64,000 nt of DNA from Planctomycetaceae bacterium. GTDB taxonomy: Bacteria; Planctomycetota; Planctomycetia; Pirellulales; UBA7805. Below, piece after piece: positions 26,828-38,582 of the stretch. Position 1 is the stretch's first letter. Each line of letters begins with the position of its first letter. The notes under the pieces are model-generated. The model was not told the origin of the DNA, searched no databases, and was given only the letters and a program-made list of their open reading frames with translations. The position numbers and the translations under genes are program-made. The DNA lies in contig CACOUL010000007.1 of the NCBI GenBank assembly GCA_902630355.1, forward strand, positions 48,265 to 112,264, read 5' to 3'.

Positions 26828-28924
26828 ATGGCGAAACAGAACGTTCAAAATATTCGCAACATTGCCTTGGTAGGTCACGGTTCCTCGGGCAAGACAACTC
26901 TCGCGGACAAGTTTCTTACTTTTACGGGTGCCGTAAATGCGAATCCGAGTGTCGATGACGGCACAAGCATTTGCGACTTTGATGAGGAGGAAAAGCATCA
27001 TCAGCATACGATTGAAGCAACACTGACTCATTTTCAGCACGGCGGTAAGAAATTTCACGTGGTCGACACGCCGGGATACCCTGATTTGATCGGTCAGGTC
27101 ATCGGTAGTTTGCGCGGGGTCGATACGGCAGCCATCGTGGTCGATGCGACCGGCGGCATCAAAGTGAATACGCGTCGAGTCTTTCATGAGGCTGCGGCCG
27201 CCGGTGTGGGCCGCGTGCTGATCATCAACAAGATGGATGCCGAAAATATTGACTTCCCAGGGCTTCTCGCAAATATCAAGGAACTCTTTGGGGTTGCCTG
27301 TGTTCCGCTCAACGTCCCGGTCGGGAGTGGTGAAGATTTCAAAGGTGTGGTTTCCACGCTCGATGTTCCTGAGAATACGGATGGAGCTTTAATCGACCCC
27401 GGCGATATCCACGAAGGGTTGATCGAATCGATTATCGAAGTCGATGAGGCAGTCATGGAGCGCTATTTCGAGGGGACCGAACCTTCGGAGGAGGAGTTGG
27501 CACGGTTGATGTCTCAGGCGATCGCAACCGGTAGTCTGATCCCCATTCTTTGCGTCTCGGGAAAAACGGAGGTGGGGTTCGGAGAATTGCTCGACGGTTT
27601 GGCCCTGTGCGGGTTATCTCCCGACCTGGTGTCACGAAAAATAGAAGGCGAGGGAGATGCGCAAAAAGAGATACAAGCGGATGCGTCGGAGCCTCTGGTC
27701 GCTCAGGTTTTTCGAACGCGGATCGACCCCTTCGTCCAGAAGCTTAGCTTCGTGCGAGTTTACTCCGGCACCATCAGTAAGGATTCCCAGGTGCCGAGTC
27801 CCGATGTTCGTAAGGGAATCAAAATAGGGCCGCTCCTGCAGGTTCAAGCGAGTGAAACGGCACCGGTCGACACGGCAGGGCCGGGCGATATTGTGGCCAT
27901 TGCAAAGATTGATGAATTGCACACCGGCACATCTCTCGGTGAAGCGGCGATGCCACCCATTCAATTCCCCATGCCGATGGTCGGCCTCGCCGTCACACCC
28001 AAAAGTCGCGGCGATGAGACCAAGCTATCGACGGCGCTGCACAAAATTACGGAAGAAGATTCCACGATTCGCTTGGATCATGACCCGGAGACAAAGGAAC
28101 TCGTACTCAATGGTATGAGCGAATTGCATTTAACGTTGATTCAGGAACGCCTGAAGCGACGCGACAAAGTAGAAGTGGATACGAAAGAACCGAAAATTCC
28201 CTATCGCGAGACCATTCAGAATAATGCGGAGGGGAGTTATCGGCATAAAAAGCAATCGGGCGGCTCCGGCCAATTCGGTGAGGTTCACATTCGCATGCTT
28301 CCATTTCCACATGGAACCAATCCAGATGACTTTGCAACCAAAGATCGATTTGCTTCGATGAAAACCTTCCACTACCACAAGGACAGTAATTTTCTTTGGG
28401 TCGATTCGGTTGTCGGTGGATCGATCCCCGGCAACTTTATGCCCGCAGTGGAGAAGGGGTTCTTGGAGCGCATCGGTCGTGGTGTGATTGCGGGTTATAA
28501 AGTGCAGGATGTTTGCGTGGAGGTGCACTACGGAAAAGATCACCCTGTCGATAGTTCGGAACAGGCGTTCAAAATGGCGTCTTCCATGGTTTTCCGTGAG
28601 GTTTTCGAAAAAGCGAAACCTGCGTTGCTCGAACCGATCGTGACGATTCAGGTAACGATTCCGGGAGAAAAACTGGGTGACATCAACAGCGACCTTTCCG
28701 GAAGGCGGGGTAGGGTGCATGGCATGGAGAGTGCAGGAGGCGATCTTCAAACCGTGACGGCCGAGGTGCCATTGGCGGAGGTATCCACCTATGCTCGCGC
28801 ACTCTCAAGTATGACCGGAGGGCAGGGGAGCTACACCCTTGAGTTCTCGCACTACGAGGCGGTGCCGGGCAACGTTCAGCAAGAAATTGTCACCCAGAGT
28901 AAAGTTACCGAAGACGACGCCTGA
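26828..28924 (+). CDS. EF-G-like translational GTPase (EF-G2 type)
   Basis: 698 residues with the five-domain EF-G layout. G1 reads GHGSSGKTT (canonical EF-G has AHIDAGKTT), G3 DTPGYPD, G4 NKMD. Domain IV/V contain GSYRHKKQSGGSGQFGEV and LSGRRGRVHGME. The divergent G1 and switch region (KHHQHTIEA) place it with the EF-G paralogue group rather than the main fusA product; such paralogues may lack normal translocation or act in recycling. The ATG at 26828 has AAGGA 8 nt upstream; a TTG two codons earlier is less likely. A strong hairpin follows at 28943. Confidence 0.88.
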   Translation: MAKQNVQNIRNIALVGHGSSGKTTLADKFLTFTGAVNANPSVDDGTSICDFDEEEKHHQHTIEATLTHFQHGGKKFHVVDTPGYPDLIGQVIGSLRGVDTAAIVVDATGGIKVNTRRVFHEAAAAGVGRVLIINKMDAENIDFPGLLANIKELFGVACVPLNVPVGSGEDFKGVVSTLDVPENTDGALIDPGDIHEGLIESIIEVDEAVMERYFEGTEPSEEELARLMSQAIATGSLIPILCVSGKTEVGFGELLDGLALCGLSPDLVSRKIEGEGDAQKEIQADASEPLVAQVFRTRIDPFVQKLSFVRVYSGTISKDSQVPSPDVRKGIKIGPLLQVQASETAPVDTAGPGDIVAIAKIDELHTGTSLGEAAMPPIQFPMPMVGLAVTPKSRGDETKLSTALHKITEEDSTIRLDHDPETKELVLNGMSELHLTLIQERLKRRDKVEVDTKEPKIPYRETIQNNAEGSYRHKKQSGGSGQFGEVHIRMLPFPHGTNPDDFATKDRFASMKTFHYHKDSNFLWVDSVVGGSIPGNFMPAVEKGFLERIGRGVIAGYKVQDVCVEVHYGKDHPVDSSEQAFKMASSMVFREVFEKAKPALLEPIVTIQVTIPGEKLGDINSDLSGRRGRVHGMESAGGDLQTVTAEVPLAEVSTYARALSSMTGGQGSYTLEFSHYEAVPGNVQQEIVTQSKVTEDDA

Positions 28925-28942
28925 GTCGCGGTGCAGTGTCTG

Positions 28943-28981
28943 CTAGCACGCTAGCGGTCCGTTATGACCGCTTTGTGCTAG
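28943..28981 (+). terminator. Terminator-like hairpin after the EF-G-like gene
   Basis: CTAGCAC and AGCGGTC pair with GACCGCT and GTGCTAG around a CGTTAT loop, with a small internal loop between the two helices. The T tract after it is poor, so it may rather protect the 3' end. Confidence 0.5.
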
Positions 28982-29030
28982 TTCCACTGAACTCACCGTT
29001 CGAGGAGTGCCGAAGAACATGAGCAGAAAG

Positions 29031-29059
29031 TTGATTTTATGGCACAGCGACCGTAGGAT
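29031..29059 (+). promoter_or_regulatory. Candidate promoter of cysE
   Basis: TTGATT (29031-29036), 17-nt spacer, TAGGAT (29054-29059). The predicted start near 29066 gives a leader of about 215 nt containing two hairpins. Confidence 0.45.
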
Positions 29060-29112
29060 GACGGGAGAGTGTTCGATCGCTTCGGCTCTGCTTTTGGGGA
29101 GTTGGTGATGAG

Positions 29113-29184
29113 ACAGCGAGCAGCAGATTTTCGACAGGCTCTCTATGCCTTTTGTCGCTGTACGGGTCCGGTTTAGTACCGGAC
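29113..29184 (+). promoter_or_regulatory. Two-hairpin element in the cysE leader
   Basis: ACAGCGA (29113-29119) pairs with TCGCTGT (29155-29161), and GTCCGGT (29166-29172) pairs with ACCGGAC (29178-29184) around TTAGT. Both are perfect 7-bp helices. No known riboswitch was recognised. Confidence 0.4.
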
Positions 29185-29280
29185 ACAATCCCGCATCTCT
29201 TTCCCCAGAACTCATGCACGGTGGCAACCAGATGATGGTGGCCGCGTGGATCTTCACCTACTCAACACAACGGACAAGCC

Positions 29281-30246
29281 ATGGCTTCCGATTTTCGTCT
29301 TAAAGAACAGTTACCAAAATTAACCGATCGCATCGTGAAAACCTATTCGGATGTGGGGACGATTAATCATCTCGGGCACAGCCCACTGCCGAGTTACGAT
29401 GTCGTCATCGACGTGGCCGAATCGATCAAAGAAATCATCTACCCGGGTTATCGTCGTCGCGAAGGGTTGCATCTGGGGAACATTACCTATCATGTAGGAG
29501 ACCTGATCGATGGTTTGCATGATAAGTTAACTCAACAAATTGCCAGGGCTTTACGCCATGACGCAGGCGCTACCCACGAACTGGAGCACGAGACCGATTT
29601 CGAGGCCCTGGCACAAACAATGACCATTCAGTTTCTGGAGCGGATTCCGGACCTCCGCAAGATGCTGGCAACCGATGTCGACGCTGCCCTGGCCGGTGAC
29701 CCGTCGGTCAAGGGCGTCGATGAGGTCATTTTTTGCTATCCGGGACTTGAGGCAGTCACGATTTATCGAGTCGCACATGAACTGTATCGACTCAATGTCC
29801 CCTTCATTCCAAGGATGCTTACCGAATGGGCCCATCGTGAAACCGGGATCGATATTCACCCGGGAGCGCAGATCCAAGATCACTTCTTTATCGACCACGG
29901 AACCGGCGTGGTGATCGGCCAGACGTGCGAAATTGGCCGTCACGTCAAAGTCTATCAAGGCGTGACGCTTGGTGCCCTGAGTTTTCAGACAGATGAGTCG
30001 GGCGGTCTTGTTCGTGGAGATGAAGTGAAGCGTCATCCAACGATTGAAGATCGTGTGGTGATCTATGCGAATGCCACCGTTCTCGGTGGTAAGACGGTGG
30101 TCGGTCACGATTCGGTGATCGGATCGAGTGTCTGGATCACTCGATCGGTTCAACCGCGGACTACCGTAGTGCTAGAGAAACCGAAACTCCGCGAGCGGAG
30201 TGAACAGGACGACGATCTGGTTGCAGAGGCAAACTACCAGATCTAA
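29281..30246 (+). CDS. cysE: Serine O-acetyltransferase
   Basis: 321 residues. It acetylates L-serine for cysteine synthesis. The C-terminal half is a left-handed beta-helix with hexapeptide repeats: [19 protein letters not shown] (catalytic His), [23 protein letters not shown], then [23 protein letters not shown]. The N-terminal helical part is longer than in E. coli CysE (273 residues), as in the EpsC-type group. Its stop overlaps the 3' end of the convergent small gene by 4 nt. Confidence 0.92.
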   Translation: MASDFRLKEQLPKLTDRIVKTYSDVGTINHLGHSPLPSYDVVIDVAESIKEIIYPGYRRREGLHLGNITYHVGDLIDGLHDKLTQQIARALRHDAGATHELEHETDFEALAQTMTIQFLERIPDLRKMLATDVDAALAGDPSVKGVDEVIFCYPGLEAVTIYRVAHELYRLNVPFIPRMLTEWAHRETGIDIHPGAQIQDHFFIDHGTGVVIGQTCEIGRHVKVYQGVTLGALSFQTDESGGLVRGDEVKRHPTIEDRVVIYANATVLGGKTVVGHDSVIGSSVWITRSVQPRTTVVLEKPKLRERSEQDDDLVAEANYQI

Positions 30247-30536
30247 AAATGATTTGTCCGCTGCAGAGAGTTGGCTCGCTCGAAGAGGTGGCGAAACGTA
30301 TAAAGCTCCCCTTCGAGTTGTCTGGCCATGTGCGATAGGTTCGCTTTGTAAAAGACCGTCTCAATTTCGGGCGAGGTGTTTTGTTTTCCGTCCACAGTCG
30401 ATCCGCCTTCATTTCCTTCGCACGGTGGCGTATGAGTTTTGCTAAGAAGGGGCTCAACGACGGTGAGCGGACACTCGGAGGGATGGTCGAAGTTGATCAG
30501 CCCGACAAGTCGTGAAACAATCTTGGCTTGGCTCAA
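30243..30536 (-). CDS. Small hypothetical protein in the atp/FHA cluster
   Basis: 97 residues, no recognised family. I support it because the TTG start at 30536 has a strong ribosome binding site (AAGGGAG, 6 nt spacing) and lies 21 bp after the FHA gene on the same strand. The sequence begins [20 protein letters not shown] and ends in a Leu/Arg-rich helix-like part ([20 protein letters not shown]). There is no membrane segment or signal peptide. It may work with the FHA protein upstream. Confidence 0.55.
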   Translation of the reverse strand: MSQAKIVSRLVGLINFDHPSECPLTVVEPLLSKTHTPPCEGNEGGSTVDGKQNTSPEIETVFYKANLSHMARQLEGELYTFRHLFERANSLQRTNHF

Positions 30537-30557
30537 GTGAGACTCCCTTGAAGAAGG

Positions 30558-31202
30558 TTACAGGCAAATGTGCTGCCATGCCGGGGGCAAGTGCCCGGGG
30601 TCTGGAAGCCCGACTGAGAGTTTGAGTTCTTCCGGCAGTGGGCGAGAGTTATGCTCGGCGTTCGTCGCTGTGATGGTCGTCGCTGTGGTGGACATCTCCC
30701 GTGCATGGCTCGGTGAGATGGTTTCCGATTGTATTGTGCCAACCGCTGCATGCTCGTGGCCGATCGCGGCCAGCAAGCGGCTCGCCTGCTCGATCAGTTG
30801 GCTGCCACTCTCCGCTGCGATCGACATCGTTCTTGACTGACGAGGTGCCGTACTGGGTGTCACGTGAATTGTCAGAGATAAGGGGCCAGCATGTACGTGG
30901 GCAGATGTTTCTATCCGCTGTCGCTGGGTCGGCTGTCGATCGACAAAAAGATCGGGTCCTCCGCCAAGGTGGCGTAAAACGATGCTGTGCGATTCAATCA
31001 GGAGAAACGCATACATCGGCGGAAAATGCATCGGGTCGAGTAAAAGATCGCATTCAGGGTCGCTTCCCAGGAACAGCGAGTTGTTCTCGAAGTTGATCTG
31101 CGGATTTTTTTTTGCGCCGGAAGCGATGTCAATTTGCAGTGATGCTGAACCTGCGACTGCAGTGAAATGTGTGGAGCGGTTGGCAGCGAGAACGGATTCC
31201 AT
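30558..31202 (-). CDS. FHA-domain protein
   Basis: About 214 residues from ATG 31202. The N-terminal half contains an FHA-like fold: SLFLGSDPECDLLLD matches the first strands, and later VLRHLGGGPDLFVD and GPLSLTIHV fit the closing strands. The usual SRxH motif is replaced by PMYAFLLI, so phosphothreonine binding is uncertain. The C-terminal half is Ser/Thr/Ala-rich and probably disordered. It follows atpC on the same strand after a gap of about 270 bp. The frame stays open to 31391, but no good start is seen there. Confidence 0.65.
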   Translation of the reverse strand: MESVLAANRSTHFTAVAGSASLQIDIASGAKKNPQINFENNSLFLGSDPECDLLLDPMHFPPMYAFLLIESHSIVLRHLGGGPDLFVDRQPTQRQRIETSAHVHAGPLSLTIHVTPSTAPRQSRTMSIAAESGSQLIEQASRLLAAIGHEHAAVGTIQSETISPSHAREMSTTATTITATNAEHNSRPLPEELKLSVGLPDPGHLPPAWQHICL

Positions 31203-31476
31203 ACCTGAAGTACCTGCAACGTCCCGAGAAGGCTTCCAAACCGACACAACGACCGCTCGCCTGTGTGGAATGATCGACAAAAGGTCGCCATGGACTGACC
31301 TCGATTCCTGCTTTGGTCGCGAAAAAAAAAGGCTGCGTTCCAGTGGAATGAGTTGGAAAAGATGGTCCGGTGGCAGGGGTCGCAATGCCACGGATCAGAC
31401 GGATCGGGTTAGTTGGACTGGGCGGGAAGAACAACCGAATGTTCCGGTTGTGCCTGCCGATTGCACGTTCTGCAAT

Positions 31477-31923
31477 TTACCGTTCCCGGCGAGCGACCCA
31501 TCGCTGCCCACTGGCCTGGGCCACCGCGCGGTCGCGGATCGCCATCGTTTCAGGGCTGTTGGCAGGCTTTTTCTTCGCGTCCGACAACGCCGCCTCGATC
31601 TCCGCCTCGTCGAGTTGATCGGCCGGGATTGCCCGTTGTGTGAGAATGGAGACCATGTTGCCGACAACCTCCACAAAGCCGCCATCCACGTAATAGCGAT
31701 AGAGGTTACCCCCCTCACGAATCCGCATTTCTCCGTATCCGAGGCGACCAATCATCGGGGCTCGCCCGGGAGCGATGCCGATCTCACCATCGAAGAGGGG
31801 AAGGGCAATGAACTGCGCAGGTGTTTGAATGGCGGTCTCCTCCGGGGTCACCACCACACACTCCAGCACGCGGGCGCCGCTGGTGACGTCGATACCCTCT
31901 TCCAGATGACTGCTGGTTGCCAT
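31477..31923 (-). CDS. atpC: ATP synthase F1 subunit epsilon
   Basis: 148 residues. The N-terminal beta-sandwich (VLECVVVTPEETAIQTPAQF and the loop LFDGEIGIAPGRAPMIGRLGYGEMRI) is typical, although the usual HAP motif is GRAP here. The C-terminal helical hairpin is short and ends Arg-rich (SGQRWVARRER). It couples rotation to catalysis and may inhibit ATP hydrolysis. The ATG at 31923 lies 11 bp after atpD. The open frame before it overlaps atpD and is not used. Confidence 0.92.
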   Translation of the reverse strand: MATSSHLEEGIDVTSGARVLECVVVTPEETAIQTPAQFIALPLFDGEIGIAPGRAPMIGRLGYGEMRIREGGNLYRYYVDGGFVEVVGNMVSILTQRAIPADQLDEAEIEAALSDAKKKPANSPETMAIRDRAVAQASGQRWVARRER

Positions 31924-31934
31924 GGTGTGTGTTC

Positions 31935-33434
<1,500 letters not shown>

Positions 33435-34322
33435 TTAGTTTTTCAAAGCTTCAACGCCGCCCATCACTTCGAGCAGCTCACCTGTAATTTGCCCCTGGCG
33501 GGCTCGGTTGTACGTCATCGAAAGTTCTCGAATCAGCTCGTCTGCGTTTTCTGTGGCTGACTTCATGGCCACCATCCGCGCCACTTGCTCACTCACGGCG
33601 GCATCGAGAAAGCATTTAAAGAGCTTTACCTTGAAACTCATGGGGACGACCTCCTGCAGGATACTCTCTGCGGAAGGTAGAAACTCAATCTCCCCCTGTC
33701 CCTCGCTGCCCTGCTCGAGATCGCCGGGGCCGTCAACCAGTGTGCCGAGCGGCAAAAGCGTTTCGACGGTAGCCTCCTGGCGAGCGATGCTCGAAAATTT
33801 TGTGTAGCAGACATCCAAGCGATCGATCATCCCGGTCGCATAGGCGTCGAGATAGCGGTTTGCAATTTGTTCCACTTCCTCGTACTTGGGTTTGTCTTCA
33901 AATTGAAGGAAAGTCTCTGCCAATGCGGTCTGACGATTTTCGAAATAGGTCACGCCCCGCTTCCCCGAGACCTCCATAAGCGATGTGGGAAATTCATCCG
34001 CAAGTTGCTGCTGATTGTCGCTCGCCAATCGAAGGACATTCCCGTTATAGCCTCCGCAGAGACCCCGATTCGATGTGAGTACGAGCTGCAGCGACGTACG
34101 GGGATTGTCGCGCGATTCGAGCAGCGGATGGCTCAGTTCCATGCCCGTGTTGGCCAAATTGGCAACCAAGCCGGTGACTCGGTTGGTGTAGGCGGTCGCC
34201 GCGCTCGCACGATCCATTGCCTGCTTGAAGCGGGCCGTCGCGATCAATTCCATCGTCCGCGTTATCTTGCGGATGTTTTTGATCGACTTGCGCCGTTTAT
34301 CGAGTGCTCTGGCATTTGCCAT
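33435..34322 (-). CDS. atpG: ATP synthase F1 subunit gamma
   Basis: 295 residues, the central rotor shaft. N-terminal KRRKSIKNIRKITRTMELIA and C-terminal MKSATENADELIRELSMTYNRARQGQITGELLEVMGG form the coiled coil. TSNRGLCGGYN is the conserved middle motif. An insertion near 185-215 (LVDGPGDLEQGSEGQGEIEF) varies between lineages. 75 bp separate it from atpA. Confidence 0.96.
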   Translation of the reverse strand: MANARALDKRRKSIKNIRKITRTMELIATARFKQAMDRASAATAYTNRVTGLVANLANTGMELSHPLLESRDNPRTSLQLVLTSNRGLCGGYNGNVLRLASDNQQQLADEFPTSLMEVSGKRGVTYFENRQTALAETFLQFEDKPKYEEVEQIANRYLDAYATGMIDRLDVCYTKFSSIARQEATVETLLPLGTLVDGPGDLEQGSEGQGEIEFLPSAESILQEVVPMSFKVKLFKCFLDAAVSEQVARMVAMKSATENADELIRELSMTYNRARQGQITGELLEVMGGVEALKN

Positions 34323-34397
34323 CGGTTGATCCCGCCACTAACTCTTCTTTTTTACTTTTGCTGTACCTTGCGAATATCGGTTAGCCACTGCAGCGTT

Positions 34398-35912
34398 TCA
34401 TTTACTTCCATCAAATTGCTTTTGAAAGTCCCCGATGGCACTTTCGATCGCTTTGTCGGTTTCGTCATCCAGTTCACCAGTTTCATCCAGCTTCGACCAG
34501 ATCTCATGCTTTTGCTCACGGATGAACTGAAGGAACCCTTCCTCCCAGCGGGCAACCTGTTCGACTGGAATTGAATCCAGATAGCCGCGAGTTCCGGCAT
34601 AAATGCTGAGGATTTGATCCACGACGTGCATCGGCTTGTATTGCCCTTGCTTGAGCAGTTCCACCATCCGGTAGCCACGATCGAGTTGCGACTGCGTTGA
34701 GGCATCGAGATCGGTGCCGAGTTGGGCGAATGCCTCAAGCTCACGAAATGCCGCAAGGTCGAGACGCAGACCGCCGGCCACCTTCTTCATCGCCTTAACC
34801 TGCGCGGCGCCGCCCACACGAGAGACGGAAATACCAGCATTCATGGCCGGACGCTGACCCGCAAAGAAAAGATCCGGTTGCAGGTAAATCTGACCGTCGG
34901 TAATTGAAATCACGTTGGTCGGGATATAGGCCGAAACCTCTCCTTCCAGCGTTTCGATGATCGGAAGCGAGGTGAGCGAACCTCCGCCGAGCGCGTCGGA
35001 GAGTTTACTCGACCGCTCCAGCAGACGGCTGTGGCAGTAGAACACGTCGCCCGGATACGCTTCCCGGCCAGGGGGCCGCCGCATGAGTAGGGAAAGTTCT
35101 CGATACGCTTGTGCCTGTTTGGAGAGATCGTCGTACACGACCAGGGCGTGTCCGCCACCAAACATGAAATGCTCGGCCATGGCGGTTCCAGAATAGGGAG
35201 CCAAATATTGCAGTGATGCCGGCGCGCTGGCACCCGCCACGATGACCGTGGTGTAGTCCATGGCGCCATTTTCGCGCAGGATTTCAATCACTTGGGCAAC
35301 CGAGGAGTCCTTCTGGCCTACCGCCACATAGAAGCACTTCACGCCCGTATTTTTCTGATTCAAAATCGCGTCTATCGCGATTGCCGTTTTTCCCGTTTTG
35401 CGATCGCCGATAATAAGCTCTCGCTGTCCGCGACCAATGGGTGTCATTGCGTCGACCGCCTTGATGCCAGTTTGCATCGGTTCACAAACCGGTTGTCGCT
35501 CCGAGACACCCGGGGCGATGATTTCCACCGGTCGTGAATCGCTCGTGGTGATCGGCCCCTTGCCGTCGAGGGGGTTTCCGAGTGGATCGACCACTCGACC
35601 GAGAGTCGCATCACCGACCGGAACCGAGAGCAATTTGCCAAGGCTTTTGACCTCATCTCCCTGATTGATGGCCAGGTAATCGCCCAGGATGATCACGCCG
35701 ACGGAATCCTCTTCGAGATTGAAGGCGAGGCCGATAATGCCACCCGGAAATTCCACCATTTCTCCAGCCATCACGCCGGAAAGGCCGTAGACGCGTGCAA
35801 TTCCATCGCCTACCTCAAGTACTTGGCCGACCTCCCGCACATCAATTTGCGCCTCGAATCCCTCAATTTCTTTCTGGATTACCGAGGCAATTTCATCAGC
35901 TTTGAATTTCAT
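34398..35912 (-). CDS. atpA: ATP synthase F1 subunit alpha
   Basis: 504 residues, non-catalytic nucleotide-binding subunit. [13 protein letters not shown] is the P-loop, with [34 protein letters not shown] and [23 protein letters not shown] following. Standard length. 66 bp after atpH. Confidence 0.97.
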   Translation of the reverse strand: MKFKADEIASVIQKEIEGFEAQIDVREVGQVLEVGDGIARVYGLSGVMAGEMVEFPGGIIGLAFNLEEDSVGVIILGDYLAINQGDEVKSLGKLLSVPVGDATLGRVVDPLGNPLDGKGPITTSDSRPVEIIAPGVSERQPVCEPMQTGIKAVDAMTPIGRGQRELIIGDRKTGKTAIAIDAILNQKNTGVKCFYVAVGQKDSSVAQVIEILRENGAMDYTTVIVAGASAPASLQYLAPYSGTAMAEHFMFGGGHALVVYDDLSKQAQAYRELSLLMRRPPGREAYPGDVFYCHSRLLERSSKLSDALGGGSLTSLPIIETLEGEVSAYIPTNVISITDGQIYLQPDLFFAGQRPAMNAGISVSRVGGAAQVKAMKKVAGGLRLDLAAFRELEAFAQLGTDLDASTQSQLDRGYRMVELLKQGQYKPMHVVDQILSIYAGTRGYLDSIPVEQVARWEEGFLQFIREQKHEIWSKLDETGELDDETDKAIESAIGDFQKQFDGSK

Positions 35913-35978
35913 GTTTCGTTACCGGAAATTAATTCGTGGTCTGTAGGGTTCGTTTGTAAGGCGATGCCGCCTCATATT

Positions 35979-36590
35979 TCAGTTCTCAAATTTGCTGCGA
36001 TCCGTTTCGATCGCCTCAACGACTCCGTGGCTCATCTGCTTGCGAAGCCTTTCCAAGCGGGCTGCGATCGATCCGTCGTAGACGGTATCGCCGATGCGAA
36101 GCATCACGCCGCCGATCATGGAAGGGTCTACATCGGTTTGGAGTTCTACCTGTGAGCCAAGCACACGGGCAGCCGCCTCCCGGAGGTTCTGTTCCAACTC
36201 GGCCGAAAGTGGTACGGCGGTCGTAGCACCAATCTGCTGCACGTTCGACGCCTCATTCTTGAGCCGATGTACCTGACTTACGATGGACCGCAGGTAACCG
36301 AGTCGCGCATTGTTGGCCAGCGTCTGTAAAAAACTCAGCACCAGCGGTAGCGCCGTCGCCGAGAAGATCGATTGGATAAGGCGTTTTTTATCCTCCACGG
36401 CGACCATCGGGTTGGCAAAGAGTGTCTCAAGTTGGGGAGACCGATCGAGTACCTCGGTAATGAGAGAATCGAGTTGCTCGAGCACCGCATCGCGATTTCC
36501 CGATGCAACGGCAGCATCGAACAGGGCCCGACCGTAAATGGCCGCCACCCTTTCACCAATCAAGTCAATTTCTTTTTCTTGTGCCACCAT
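35979..36590 (-). CDS. atpH: ATP synthase F1 subunit delta
   Basis: 203 residues, peripheral stalk. Typical features are AAIYGRALFDAAVASG, the middle LSFLQTLANNARLGYL, and the C-terminal ELQTDVDPSMIGGVMLRIGDTVYDGSIAARLERLRKQ (positions about 155-190). It starts 23 bp after atpF. Confidence 0.93.
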   Translation of the reverse strand: MVAQEKEIDLIGERVAAIYGRALFDAAVASGNRDAVLEQLDSLITEVLDRSPQLETLFANPMVAVEDKKRLIQSIFSATALPLVLSFLQTLANNARLGYLRSIVSQVHRLKNEASNVQQIGATTAVPLSAELEQNLREAAARVLGSQVELQTDVDPSMIGGVMLRIGDTVYDGSIAARLERLRKQMSHGVVEAIETDRSKFEN

Positions 36591-36613
36591 CGGTACGTCT
36601 ACGCGGCGAAAAC

Positions 36614-37207
36614 TCAGTTATCGCTCGGTTTTGCCTCCGAAAACTTTGATAAATCGTTGCGGATCATCGCCGCGTGATCCTCGGTCTTTAGTTCTTTGGC
36701 AACAATTTTTCCCGCGAGCGAGATCGCAAGATCGGCGCTACGGTCGGAAATTTCGCGCAGTGCCGACTGCTTTGCCTGCTCCACTTCGCGGAGCAGCCGC
36801 TGGCTCTCTTCGGCCGCCTTCGCCTGCGCTTTTTCCACGATTTGCTGCCCAGTATGCTCCGCATCACGTCGGGCTTCATCAAGGATCGCCCGAACTTCAT
36901 CGGCGGCACCTGCCAACTTCTCTTCGTAGTGAGCCGTCAACTTGCGGGCTTCCTCGGCCGCGTTTTCCGCCGTCGCGATATTGTCGGCAATTGACTGTTC
37001 TCGCTTTTCAAGTCCGGCAGAGATCGGCCCCCAAGCGAATTTGCGCAAAATGAGCAGCGTCAGAAGGAAGACAATCGCAGTGCAGATCGCCAAATCCACA
37101 TCGAATAAGAGGGGATCCGGACCGGCTCCACCAGCGGCGATTGCTGCCGACGGAAGGCCCAGGCAGAGCCCTGCGAGAACGCATCGGTATGCGCAGTGAA
37201 TCATCAC
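36614..37207 (-). CDS. atpF: ATP synthase Fo subunit b, with N-terminal signal-like segment
   Basis: 197 residues, peripheral stalk. An N-terminal hydrophobic signal-like segment (CVLAGLCLGLPSAAIAAGG) precedes the normal membrane helix (LAICTAIVFLLTLLILRKF) and the long charged coiled coil (GLEKREQSIADNIATAENAA onward). The extra segment suggests cleavage after AIA, giving a mature N-terminus outside the cytoplasm. It lies 81 bp after atpE. Confidence 0.93.
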   Translation of the reverse strand: MMIHCAYRCVLAGLCLGLPSAAIAAGGAGPDPLLFDVDLAICTAIVFLLTLLILRKFAWGPISAGLEKREQSIADNIATAENAAEEARKLTAHYEEKLAGAADEVRAILDEARRDAEHTGQQIVEKAQAKAAEESQRLLREVEQAKQSALREISDRSADLAISLAGKIVAKELKTEDHAAMIRNDLSKFSEAKPSDN

Positions 37208-37288
37208 TCACACGTCCTTTCCTTCAAGCCTTACAGTCCTCCGCGAATCGGATACCCCACTCGCATCGGGCGCATCGGGCCACTACGA

Positions 37289-37606
<318 letters not shown>

Positions 37607-37665
37607 CTATCAAAATTTTTAGGGAATCTTGAATCCTCTGCGGCAGATGCCGCCCGGTTGTATCG

Positions 37666-38571
37666 TTAGTGGGGATGAATGGCAGTGCCAATAAACAGAG
37701 CACTTAGGAAGGTGAAAATATAGGCCTGGAGGAAGGCCACAAGCAACTCAAGCAAGGTAAGGGCACTCGCGCCCGCAACCGCAGCGGGCGCTACCCCGAG
37801 AAATGCAATATGATGAGAACTCGCCAGAATGAACGCCAGCAGCACCGCGAGGACGAGATGCCCTGCCACCATGTTGGCCAGCAGACGAACGGCCAGCACC
37901 ACATGCTTGATCAGCAGGCCGGCCACCTCGATGAGGAAGATCATCGGGAGCAAAAAGATGGCGAGTACGAAAGGTAAATCCATATGGGGCACCAGCGATT
38001 TCCAGAAACCGATCAGCCCCATCTTGCGCATACCAGCCGTCAGCACCACACCGAAGGTCATCATCGCCAGGGTGAATGTAGTACCCAGCGCACCGGTTGC
38101 CGAACCAGCCCAGGGAACTAAGCCGATCAAGTTGCATATCAGGACAAAAAAGAACATCGTCCAGAGAAACGGCAGAAAGCGATCGGCATCTTCTCGTCCG
38201 ATGGCCGGTCGCGCCACCTCGTCCCGGATGAACACGAGCATCGATTCGAGCATGTTTGCCAATTTTCCGCGCGCCGGTGTGCCGTCCGATATCTTTCGTG
38301 CAAGCCCGATAAAGAAAAAGATCAAAACAATTGCCGCTACAACCTCGAGGACCATGAACTTGGAGACCCGCAGATCAAAGGGGGCCAAGTGATAATCGGG
38401 GTCGGCTTGCAGGAGTACCTCGTCGACAAACGGTTCAAAAGGCTGCCAGATATGCAGTTTTCCCTCGTTTGCAACCGCGTGAGGCAGTTCAAAGTGATGC
38501 GCATCCTGCACGTGACCGAACAGGTGTTCGGGGTGGAGCGGATCGTCGTGATGGCCTGTTTCCGAAGACAT
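37666..38571 (-). CDS. atpB: ATP synthase Fo subunit a
   Basis: 301 residues, stator channel. An N-terminal His-rich extension of about 60 residues (GHHDDPLHPEHLFGHVQDAHH region) precedes the first membrane helix. The essential Arg is in VVLAVRLLANMVAGHLVL and the last helix reads ELLVAFLQAYIFTFLSALF. 71 bp before atpE and 11 bp after the small membrane gene. Confidence 0.96.
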   Translation of the reverse strand: MSSETGHHDDPLHPEHLFGHVQDAHHFELPHAVANEGKLHIWQPFEPFVDEVLLQADPDYHLAPFDLRVSKFMVLEVVAAIVLIFFFIGLARKISDGTPARGKLANMLESMLVFIRDEVARPAIGREDADRFLPFLWTMFFFVLICNLIGLVPWAGSATGALGTTFTLAMMTFGVVLTAGMRKMGLIGFWKSLVPHMDLPFVLAIFLLPMIFLIEVAGLLIKHVVLAVRLLANMVAGHLVLAVLLAFILASSHHIAFLGVAPAAVAGASALTLLELLVAFLQAYIFTFLSALFIGTAIHPH

Positions 38572-38582
38572 GAAAAACGCCC

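Noticed and set aside
28943-29257. 104-codon minus-strand open frame
   Set aside because: Covers the EF-G terminator hairpin and the cysE promoter and hairpins; the translation looks random.
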